Shown: one piece after another, positions 1 through 5,550 of the stretch | Layout: each line of letters begins with the position of its first letter | Numbering within the stretch: position 1 is the first letter of the stretch | From: Pseudomonadota bacterium | GTDB lineage: Bacteria; Myxococcota; Myxococcia; Myxococcales; Myxococcaceae | Assembly (NCBI GenBank): GCA_023424585.1 | Contig: JAFADT010000958.1 | Coordinates: 1-5,550 of the forward strand | Length of the DNA stretch: 5,550 bases | Reading direction: 5' to 3' | Notes under the pieces: generated by a model | Database searches by the model: none | The model's input: only the letters and a program-made list of their open reading frames with translations | Told to the model about the DNA's origin: nothing | Translations under genes and position numbers: made by a program

Positions 1-1536
1 GCGGTGCGCCGCATCGCCACGCTGCCGGAGGCGCAGCGGCGCGGCCCCTTCTTCTTCAACGTCAGCCCGGACGTGCTGAGCGACGAGCGCTTTGGCGGCG
101 CGTCCACGCTGGAGCTCCTGCGTCAGCACGGCCTGAGCCCGCAGCAGCTGGTGCTGGAGATCACCGAGCGCAGCACCTTCGAGGACACGGAGCAGCTGCG
201 CATGCTCGCGCGGCGGTACGCGGAGCAGGGCTTCGGCATCGCGCTGGACGACTTCGGCGCGGGGCACTCGGGGTTGGTGACGCTGGTGCACAGCGCGCCG
301 GACTTCATCAAGCTGGACCAGGCGCTGGTGCGGGACATCCACCTGCACACGTACCGGCAGCACCTGGTGAAGTCGCTGGTGGCGTTCGCGCAGCGCGTGG
401 ACGCCATCCTCATCGCCGAGGGCGTGGAGACGTGGAACGAGCTGGCGGTGCTCCTGCGCCTGGGCATCCGGCACGCCCAGGGCTACCTGCTGGCGCGGCC
501 CGTGAGCTCGCCGCAGCGGCCGGGCGCGGACTTCGCGGAGCGCTGCCGCGAGGCCATCCGCGCCCTGCACCACCGCGAGCACGAGGATGACGAGACGGTG
601 GGCAGCATGATCATCCGTCCGCCGTGCGCGCCGGTGACGGCGCAGGCGGTGGAGCTGGACCGCCTCTTCCGTCGCACGCCGGGCGAGGACCACGTCGTGC
701 TGCTGGACGGGGAGCAGCCGCAGGCGGTGGTGACGCGGCGGAGCTTCTACGCGCGGCTCGGGGGCGCCGACGCCACCGCGGTGTCCGCGCTGCCGGAGGG
801 GCCGCGCGAGGCGCCGATGGTCGTGGAGGACGCGACGGCCATCACTGCGCTGGCGCGCATGGCGATGCGCCGGCCGCCCGAGTCCGTCTACGACCCGGTG
901 GTGGTGACGGACGCGCAGGGCCACTTCCTGGGCACGGTGACGATGAAGCAGCTCATCGCGCGGGCCTCGGACCTGGAGCAGCACGCGGCGACGGGCGCGC
1001 ATCCGCTCACGGACCTGCCCGGAAGCCGGATGATTGAGCGGTGGATCCGCTCCGCGCTCCAGGGCCGCGCGTTCACCATCATCTACGCGGATCTGGATCA
1101 CTTCGAGGCGTACAACGACCGCTACGGGTTCCTCCAGGGCGACCGGGTGATCCGCCACACGGCGAGCCTCCTGTCGGAGTGCCTGCACCTGCTGCCGGAG
1201 GGCTCGAACCTGGGCCACGTGGGCGGCGACGACTTCGTGCTCGTGTGTCCGGACACGGTGGCGCCGGAGGTGCTGCGCACGCTCTGCCAGCGCTTCGACG
1301 CGGAGAAGGTGCCGCTCTACGGTCCGGAGGACCTGCGGCGTGGCGGCGTCACGGCGGCGGGAGACACGGTGCCGGTGACGCTGAGCCTCGCGGCGGTGGA
1401 CCACCACGGCCTGTCCGCCCAGCCCCACCCCGCCGAGCTGTCCTCCGTCGCCGCGTCCCTGCGCAAGCGCGTGAAGGCCGTCTCCGCGCAGACGCACACC
1501 AGCACGTTCCTGTTCCAGCCTGGCGCGGTGAAGTAG
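1..1536 (+). CDS. EAL-CBS-CBS-GGDEF cyclic-di-GMP signalling protein (5' truncated)
   Basis: The frame is open from the left edge to a TAG at 1534-1536, giving 511 visible residues; the true start and the EAL motif itself lie outside. Numbering from the first visible codon, EAL residues 1-170 show the metal-binding and catalytic set: N20 in FNVSP, E53/E56 in EITE, D83-D84 in DDFGAG, K104 in FIKLD, E140 in AEGVET and Q160 in AQGY. This predicts an active c-di-GMP phosphodiesterase. Residues about 200-256 and 271-323 resemble a pair of CBS modules, which in known families often bind adenine nucleotides. A GGDEF domain starts at about 334 (HPLTDLPG) with D364, N372 and D381 conserved. Its signature is GGDDF (408-412), and the I-site position reads PEGS (399-402) instead of RxxD. 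The GGDEF half may therefore be a weak cyclase, or a GTP-sensing regulator of the EAL half (inference). No transmembrane segment is visible, so the visible part is probably cytoplasmic. Confidence 0.93.
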   Translation, partial: AVRRIATLPEAQRRGPFFFNVSPDVLSDERFGGASTLELLRQHGLSPQQLVLEITERSTFEDTEQLRMLARRYAEQGFGIALDDFGAGHSGLVTLVHSAPDFIKLDQALVRDIHLHTYRQHLVKSLVAFAQRVDAILIAEGVETWNELAVLLRLGIRHAQGYLLARPVSSPQRPGADFAERCREAIRALHHREHEDDETVGSMIIRPPCAPVTAQAVELDRLFRRTPGEDHVVLLDGEQPQAVVTRRSFYARLGGADATAVSALPEGPREAPMVVEDATAITALARMAMRRPPESVYDPVVVTDAQGHFLGTVTMKQLIARASDLEQHAATGAHPLTDLPGSRMIERWIRSALQGRAFTIIYADLDHFEAYNDRYGFLQGDRVIRHTASLLSECLHLLPEGSNLGHVGGDDFVLVCPDTVAPEVLRTLCQRFDAEKVPLYGPEDLRRGGVTAAGDTVPVTLSLAAVDHHGLSAQPHPAELSSVAASLRKRVKAVSAQTHTSTFLFQPGAVK

Positions 1537-1539
1537 TCG

Positions 1540-1572
1540 GACCGCGCCTCACCTCACGGGCGAGGCACGGTC
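1540..1572 (+). terminator. Candidate hairpin terminator of the EAL-GGDEF gene
   Basis: Arms 1540-1550 and 1562-1572 pair as 5 bp, one mismatch (1545/1567) and 5 bp, closing an 11-nt loop. The stem begins only 3 nt after the TAG of the EAL-GGDEF gene. No U-tract follows, so it may be a GC-rich intrinsic-type terminator, a 3'-end stabiliser or chance pairing in GC-rich DNA. The position favours a 3'-end role. Confidence 0.45.
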
Positions 1573-1579
1573 GTCCGCG

Positions 1580-1603
1580 GGGCTCGCCCAGGGCGGCGAG
1601 CCC
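1580..1603. terminator. Perfect 9-bp GC-rich hairpin between converging genes
   Basis: GGGCTCGCC (1580-1588) and GGCGAGCCC (1595-1603) are perfect inverted repeats around a 6-nt loop. The element lies 43 nt after the EAL-GGDEF stop and just before the tandem repeat. A perfect stem works in either transcription direction. There is no T-run on either side, so it is not a textbook intrinsic terminator. Confidence 0.45.
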
Positions 1604-1719
1604 ACACACCGCGGGGCCCGGGCCGCATCCCGGCGAGGTCTCCCCGGCAGCGGCGCACGCCACGGGCCGCGGGACTCGGGCCGCATCCCCGCGAGGTCTC
1701 CCCGGCAGCGGCGCACGCC
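1603..1719. repeat. Two-copy tandem repeat, period 58 nt
   Basis: The segments 1609-1661 and 1667-1719 match at 50 of 53 positions; differences are at 1616/1674, 1618/1676 and 1632/1690. Three further matching bases at 1603-1605 and 1661-1663 suggest a full 58-nt unit duplicated head to tail. Each copy can fold: a GCCGC arm (1622-1626) can pair with GCGGC (1650-1654), and the first copy contains the 10-bp palindrome GGCCCGGGCC (1615-1624). I find no convincing third copy on either side. The repeat is noncoding by position, between two gene 3' ends, and could be a local duplication or two units of a dispersed chromosomal repeat. Confidence 0.85.
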
Positions 1720-1723
1720 GCGA

Positions 1724-1746
1724 ACCTGTCGGACTGTCGGACAGGT
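1724..1746 (-). terminator. Candidate hairpin downstream of the cytochrome-like gene
   Basis: ACCTGTC (1724-1730) and GACAGGT (1740-1746) are perfect 7-bp inverted repeats around a 9-nt loop, 58 nt past the stop of the minus-strand operon. The same stretch contains TGTCGGAC twice in direct tandem (1727-1734 and 1735-1742), so it is both an inverted and a direct repeat. No U-tract follows on the minus strand. It could be a 3'-end structure or a protein-binding site. Confidence 0.4.
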
Positions 1747-1752
1747 CCTGAC

Positions 1753-1770
1753 GCACCGGGTGGACGGTGC
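1753..1770 (-). terminator. Short 6-bp hairpin after the cytochrome-like stop
   Basis: GCACCG (1753-1758) and CGGTGC (1765-1770) pair perfectly around a 6-nt loop, 34 nt past the stop of the minus-strand operon. It is the first stem the operon transcript would meet after translation ends. It is short, has no U-tract and may be chance in GC-rich sequence. Confidence 0.3.
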
Positions 1771-1804
1771 CTGCGCTGCCCGGCCCGGACACCTGTTTCG
1801 CGCC

Positions 1805-3466
1805 CTACTCCCAGCGGAGGTGCAGCCGTCCGTCCGTGTAGAGACGGCCGGTGGCCTCCAACTCGGTCGAGCCGTTCTCCACGGCGCGGTGCACGTTCGC
1901 GGGCGGCGCCAGCAGCGTGTCCCGTCCCAGCGCGAACGCCTGCTCCCGGACCAGCGCCTGATAGGCCTTGTTGAGCTGAAGCGCGCGCTCCCGCGATGGC
2001 GTCACGAGCCACGCGAGGTCGCGGTCTCCACCAGGCGCCGCTCGCCGCACGGCTGGCAGGTCCAGCACGCCGCGCGGAAAGAATCGCTCGAGCAGCTCCT
2101 GGTTCGCGCGGAACTCATCGCCGCCCTGCACGCGCTCGAAGTACGTCGCCGTCTCCGGCGCGGTGTGCCCCGCCTGCGGCACGTCCGGCAAGCCCCGCAG
2201 GTCCTGCGGCCTCCAGCCCTCACGCCCTGGCACCTTGCGCGGGAACGCGAAGGTCTGGTCCACCGTCACGCCCAGGTTCGTGTGGCAGCCCATGCAGTAG
2301 ACGTGCTCCTCCAGCGTCTGGAGGCGCAGCCGCCCCTTCGCGTCCTCGATGAAGCCCTGAAGGCGCCAGCCGAACTCGTTGATCAACCCCAGCTCCGGCG
2401 TGCCAGGGAACGCGGGCAGCCGGCCGCGGACCTTCTTCTCCTGCTCCTCCGCGTAGAAGTTCCGCACCCGGTCGTCCGCCGGCTCCTCGTCCTTGCGCGA
2501 ATAACGCAGCTCCTTCATCCGCGTGGACAGCAGCGCGGGCGCGTCCGGATCCACGTAGCGCACCGTGTGCAGGAACTCCGTGCCCCTCGGATACGTGTAG
2601 CGCCGCACCCGCACGTCCGCCGCGCCCCCCGCGTAGTGCGCGGGCAACCCGCTCACGCGCTCCACGCTCGCGGACAGGGCTCCGTCACCGTCCAGGTCCA
2701 GGCCCCCCACGTGCTCGTCCACCGGCTCCACGCGGCGGCTCGCGGCCGTCACGTCCAGCAGGCCCGGCTCCACCGTCATCGCGGCCTCCAGCACCGCGAG
2801 GTTGAAGCGATACACCTCGCGCGATGGCCGGCCGCTCGCGTCCTTCCGGAAGGCGTCCGGGAGCCGGATGTACACGTCGTCCGTGCTGCCGTTCGTGGGC
2901 CAGAAGGTGCCCAGGAACGGCTTGTAGCGCACGGCCCTCCAGCCGCTGCCGTCCCGCGCGAAGCCCTCCGCGTCGAAGCCCCGCGCCAGGTCCAGGTCCG
3001 GAACCCAGCCCTTGTAGCCCCCGCCGCGCCCCCTGAGCGCGGCGCGCAGCGGCGTGTAGTTGTCCTCGCGGATGTACTCGAGCACCTCGTCATCGGAGAT
3101 GGACGCCATCGCGCGCGTCCGGTCCGTGAAGAGGTTCGTCCAGTGGTTCGTCAGGCCCACGTCGCTGAAGGCGTACTCCGCCTGGAGCGAGTCGTCCGCC
3201 ATCACGTTGTTGCCCACGCCGCCCGTGTGACACGTCCAGCACGGGTTCGAGACCCCAGCCGTCTTCGTGTAGCACATGGACGGAACCGGGGCCTCGCGGT
3301 TGGCCACCCGACTGCCCGCCGCCAGGGCCTGCGCCAGCGGATCAAACGGCGGCTCCCCCACGGCGGGCGCGCGCCACCGCCACACGCCCGCCGCCGCGGC
3401 GAAGGCCCCCAACGTCAGGACGATGAAGACGGGGCCTCGCACCCCATCGAGCACGGATGAACGCAT
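1805..3466 (-). CDS. Exported or membrane-anchored dihaem c-type cytochrome-like protein, family not recognised
   Basis: A 553-residue protein ending at TAG (1805-1807). I chose the ATG at 3464-3466 because GGAG lies 8 nt upstream, it falls just after the previous gene's stop, and a signal-like N-terminus follows it. The frame stays open further upstream, but only as a low-complexity shadow of the phoX-like gene. Residues about 11-29 are hydrophobic after a short basic end: a Sec signal or uncleaved anchor, with no clear cleavage site. Two haem c motifs are present, CWTCH (76-80) and CMGCH (391-395), with H80 and H395 as proximal ligands. H108 in TNHW is a possible distal ligand, and an extra Cys, C65, precedes the first motif. 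Residues 257-265 (DLDGDGALS) resemble an EF-hand calcium loop lacking the terminal Glu. The roughly 310 residues between the haems have no motif I can name. It probably transfers electrons or catalyses a redox reaction outside the cytoplasm; the substrate is unknown. It is second in a probable operon. Confidence 0.9.
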   Translation of the reverse strand: MRSSVLDGVRGPVFIVLTLGAFAAAAGVWRWRAPAVGEPPFDPLAQALAAGSRVANREAPVPSMCYTKTAGVSNPCWTCHTGGVGNNVMADDSLQAEYAFSDVGLTNHWTNLFTDRTRAMASISDDEVLEYIREDNYTPLRAALRGRGGGYKGWVPDLDLARGFDAEGFARDGSGWRAVRYKPFLGTFWPTNGSTDDVYIRLPDAFRKDASGRPSREVYRFNLAVLEAAMTVEPGLLDVTAASRRVEPVDEHVGGLDLDGDGALSASVERVSGLPAHYAGGAADVRVRRYTYPRGTEFLHTVRYVDPDAPALLSTRMKELRYSRKDEEPADDRVRNFYAEEQEKKVRGRLPAFPGTPELGLINEFGWRLQGFIEDAKGRLRLQTLEEHVYCMGCHTNLGVTVDQTFAFPRKVPGREGWRPQDLRGLPDVPQAGHTAPETATYFERVQGGDEFRANQELLERFFPRGVLDLPAVRRAAPGGDRDLAWLVTPSRERALQLNKAYQALVREQAFALGRDTLLAPPANVHRAVENGSTELEATGRLYTDGRLHLRWE

Positions 3467-3474
3467 GCGCAAGG

Positions 3475-3478
3475 CTCC
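3475..3478 (-). promoter_or_regulatory. Ribosome binding site of the dihaem cytochrome-like gene
   Basis: On the minus strand GGAG stands 8 nt before the ATG at 3464-3466, inside the 26-nt gap after the phoX-like stop codon. A second GGAG lies 6 nt further upstream, so the gap carries ACGGAG twice in tandem. This site decides the start, because the reading frame itself is open far upstream. A TTG two codons upstream (3470-3472) is a less likely alternative. Confidence 0.65.
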
Positions 3479-3492
3479 GTCTCCGTGGACCA

Positions 3493-5550
3493 CTACGGCC
3501 AGACGCTGAAGCTGTCCTCGCCCGGGTGCTGGACGCTGACGAACAGGCTGGTCATATCCGCGTTGAACGCCGGCCCCGTGGCCTCCGCGTCGCTCGGCAT
3601 GGACAGCACGCGGAACGCCTTGCGGAAGTACGGGCTCTGGCGGTGCGAGGGCGCCTGGTCCAGGTAGAAGACGCCGTCCGCGACCTTGTTGACCCCGAAG
3701 TTGCCGTCCGTGCCGAACCACACGCCGCCCTCGCGGTCGATGACCAGGTTGTCCGGCTTGGCCGCCGCGAACTCCGGCGCCGCGCTGGTGGCCGCCGCCT
3801 CGCCCTTCCACACGCGGAAGAAGTCGAACGTCTTCGAGCCCGCGGGCGACGCCGGATCCGCCTCGCGGATGGCGAAGATCGAGCCCACCTTGTCCACCGC
3901 GCGGTTGTCCTGCGCGCCGCGCTCCTTCTTCACCCACGCGCCGTCCTTCAGCTCGGCGGTGGCCACCCGGCCGTCCTGATCCAGCGCGGTGGGGTCGCCG
4001 TGCTCGGTGAAGGCCACGTAGAGCAGCGGCGTGCCGCTGGGGTCCTTCGGGTTCCACTCCGTGTCCTCGGGGCGGTTGAGCTCCATCACGCCCACCTTGT
4101 TCGCCGCCGTCCACAGCAGCTTGCGCACCTGGTCGTCGTTGACGAAGCCGCCCATCGCGTTGTGGTTCACGTCGCGCAGCGCCGCGCCCACCTGGAGCGT
4201 CGGCTTCCCGAAGGCCTCGCCGTTCGGCGCCAGGTCCGTGCTGTCCAGGCCCAGATGGATCCACCGGCCGTGGCCCGGCGCCGCGTCCGTGGGCCCCCCC
4301 CCGCCCACCAGCGTGTCGCCCGTCGCGTTGTCCAGGCCCGCGAAGTGCGCCACGTAGAGCGTGCCCGCGTCCAGCAGCGCGCGCACCTGCGCCTGGGTCA
4401 TCCCGGGCGTGTACCTGCCCGACGACACGAACTTGAAGACGCGCCCGCCGCGCCGGTCGTCACCGCCGTAGATGACGATGGGCTGGTTCGCGAGCAGCTT
4501 CCAGTCCGCGTCCACCACGAAGGTGGCGTTCTCCCAGTGCGCGCGGCCCATCACGCCCAGCTTGCGGTGGCCCGCGCCCGGCTTCTCCGCGTCCTTGCCG
4601 TACCAGAGGTCCGCCGGCTGCCCCGGATCCACCTCCGTCAGGTAGCCATAGCCGTCCTTCAGGTGCGTGGAGTTGCGGTCCCCGCTGATCATGTCGCCGT
4701 CCGCCGGCGCCGAGAAGTCAGGCGCGAGCGGAGCGCCCGGCGCGAAGCCCGGGGCCGCCGGGATCCAGTCGTTCTTCCCCGTCCACAGCGCGGCCTCCGG
4801 GTCGCCGTAGACGCCCTGGACGTTCTCCTCGCCGACGATGACCGTGCCCCAAGGCGTCTGGCCGCCGGAGCAGTTGGAGTGCGTGCCAGCCACCACGCCC
4901 GCCGCGAGCGCCTCGCCGGCGTCATCGTGCTCCTCGCCGGAGAGCGTCACGCCCACCACCTTCGCCAGGGTGGCGCTGGTGGCGTCGTAGCGCACGTTGG
5001 CCGCGTTGCGGTCCACTGCCCAGCCGCCCGTCGCGGGGTCCTGCACCACGCGCATCCAGGTGCCGCCCACCTGCTTCTTCCATTCGCGGTTGTAGGAGAC
5101 CAGCGCGTCCGCCTGCCACGACGTGCCGTCCGTCACCGTGTTGGAGAGCGCGCCCGTGTTGCGCAGGAAGCGCGCGAAGTCCAGGTGCTGCCCGATGGGC
5201 GCCGTGCCCACGCGCGGCTTCGTGCCGGAGATGTACTCGTGGTTGATCCACATCCAGCCGGCCGAGGCCTGCCCGCGGTACTGCGGCGCGCGGCCGTCCT
5301 GCGACCAGCCGTCCCCGAAGAAGGCGATGTAGTCCACGTTCGCGCCAAAGCGCGGCGCGCCCTTGCTGAAGCCCAGCGGGTCCATCCACTTGATGACCGT
5401 GGTCGGATACAGGCCCGGCACCGAACGCACCGTGTCCGTGGACGCGGGCGACAGCGGGAACACCAGCGGCGAGGGCAGCGTGCCCGTGACGACCTGCTCC
5501 ACGCGCGCCTTCACGTACTCCGCCACGTTGGTCGCGCCCGTGCCCAGGTC
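3493..5550 (-). CDS. PhoX/DUF839-family protein, probable secreted metallophosphatase (N-terminus off window)
   Basis: The frame is open from the right edge to TAG at 3493-3495: 685 visible residues including an intact C-terminus. The GTG at 5524-5526 is an internal Val, since the frame continues past it. PhoX-type signatures occur in family order (numbered from the edge): NHEY (103-106), NCSGGQTPWG with C227, GEEN (240-243), EVDP (306-309), GRAHWE (335-340), YGGDDRRGG (361-369) ending in FKF, PDNLVID (599-605), TDGN (614-617) and QHPGE (674-678). Characterised PhoX enzymes are Tat-exported monomeric alkaline phosphatases with a beta-propeller fold and an Fe/Ca cofactor. C227 sits where an iron-ligating Cys is known, and nearby acidic residues are candidate ligands. 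Phosphomonoesterase activity is inferred, as many DUF839 proteins are untested. One deviation is GRAHWE, where I expect a GRFxHE-like motif. The Tat signal and promoter would lie beyond the edge. The dihaem cytochrome-like gene starts 26 nt downstream. Confidence 0.92.
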   Translation of the reverse strand, partial: DLGTGATNVAEYVKARVEQVVTGTLPSPLVFPLSPASTDTVRSVPGLYPTTVIKWMDPLGFSKGAPRFGANVDYIAFFGDGWSQDGRAPQYRGQASAGWMWINHEYISGTKPRVGTAPIGQHLDFARFLRNTGALSNTVTDGTSWQADALVSYNREWKKQVGGTWMRVVQDPATGGWAVDRNAANVRYDATSATLAKVVGVTLSGEEHDDAGEALAAGVVAGTHSNCSGGQTPWGTVIVGEENVQGVYGDPEAALWTGKNDWIPAAPGFAPGAPLAPDFSAPADGDMISGDRNSTHLKDGYGYLTEVDPGQPADLWYGKDAEKPGAGHRKLGVMGRAHWENATFVVDADWKLLANQPIVIYGGDDRRGGRVFKFVSSGRYTPGMTQAQVRALLDAGTLYVAHFAGLDNATGDTLVGGGGPTDAAPGHGRWIHLGLDSTDLAPNGEAFGKPTLQVGAALRDVNHNAMGGFVNDDQVRKLLWTAANKVGVMELNRPEDTEWNPKDPSGTPLLYVAFTEHGDPTALDQDGRVATAELKDGAWVKKERGAQDNRAVDKVGSIFAIREADPASPAGSKTFDFFRVWKGEAAATSAAPEFAAAKPDNLVIDREGGVWFGTDGNFGVNKVADGVFYLDQAPSHRQSPYFRKAFRVLSMPSDAEATGPAFNADMTSLFVSVQHPGEDSFSVWP

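Noticed and set aside
4..6. GTG as start of the EAL-GGDEF protein
   Set aside because: The EAL domain would lack its first part including the EAL motif, and the frame is open to the window edge, so the gene is truncated by the window.
1603..1719. CRISPR array
   Set aside because: Only two adjacent copies are present, with no unique spacer between them and no cas gene nearby.
1041..1751. 236-codon plus-strand frame spanning the EAL-GGDEF 3' end and the gap
   Set aside because: It is a shadow of the EAL-GGDEF gene in another frame, continued into GC-rich intergenic DNA; its composition is Arg/Gly/Pro/Ala-rich with no motif.
1349..2012. Minus-strand frames of 147 and 152 codons covering the gap
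   Set aside because: They overlap the 3' ends of two confident genes, and their repeated internal peptides simply reflect the 58-nt DNA repeat.
1760..3460. 566-codon open frame on the plus strand
   Set aside because: It lies antisense to the dihaem cytochrome-like gene. Its translation is Arg/Ala/Val/His-rich with no recognisable motif, as expected for a shadow frame in GC-rich coding DNA.
3467..3492. A frameshift fusing the phoX-like and cytochrome-like genes
   Set aside because: The PhoX domain ends naturally after its QHPGE motif, and the next protein begins with its own RBS, ATG and membrane segment. These are two separate genes.
3467..4264. Upstream extension of the cytochrome-like frame by about 266 codons
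   Set aside because: The extension overlaps the phoX-like gene in another frame and translates to a Gly/Arg/Gln-rich low-complexity string. The signal-like segment, RBS and ATG at 3464-3466 mark the real start.
5524..5526. GTG as start of the phoX-like gene
   Set aside because: The frame continues to the edge (residues DLGTGATN precede it) and a secreted PhoX should begin with a signal peptide, which is absent here.

Overview
The window is GC-rich (by eye around 70%) with strong G/C preference at third codon positions. It carries a multidomain cyclic-di-GMP signalling protein and a PhoX-like secreted protein paired with a c-type cytochrome. This fits a delta-proteobacterial, myxobacterium-like chromosome, but that placement is inferred from composition and gene content; nothing here is a taxonomic marker.

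Layout: (1) nt 1-1536, plus strand: the 3' part of a gene for an EAL-CBS-CBS-GGDEF protein. The EAL domain keeps its catalytic residues as far as visible. The GGDEF domain has a GGDDF signature and no RxxD inhibitory site. (2) nt 1537-1804: a 268-nt gap between converging genes. It holds four potential hairpins and a two-copy tandem repeat of period 58 nt. (3) nt 1805-3466, minus strand: a 553-residue exported or membrane-anchored protein with two CXXCH haem c motifs about 315 residues apart and an EF-hand-like Asp loop; I cannot assign it to a named family. (4) nt 3493-5550, minus strand: a PhoX/DUF839-family protein that runs off the right edge, so its N-terminus is not visible.

The two minus-strand genes are separated by 26 nt, with the phoX-like gene upstream. 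They very probably form one transcript whose promoter lies beyond the right edge. The PhoX family is extracytoplasmic and the second product has an N-terminal membrane segment and haem c sites, so both probably work outside the cytoplasm. A shared function is plausible but unproven. The c-di-GMP gene is a separate, convergent unit with no evident functional tie.

I saw no tRNA, rRNA, CRISPR array, insertion sequence or phage gene. The most interesting points are the PhoX plus dihaem-cytochrome pairing, the uncharacterised dihaem protein itself, the HE-to-WE change in a PhoX family motif, and the 58-nt tandem repeat between the converging genes.
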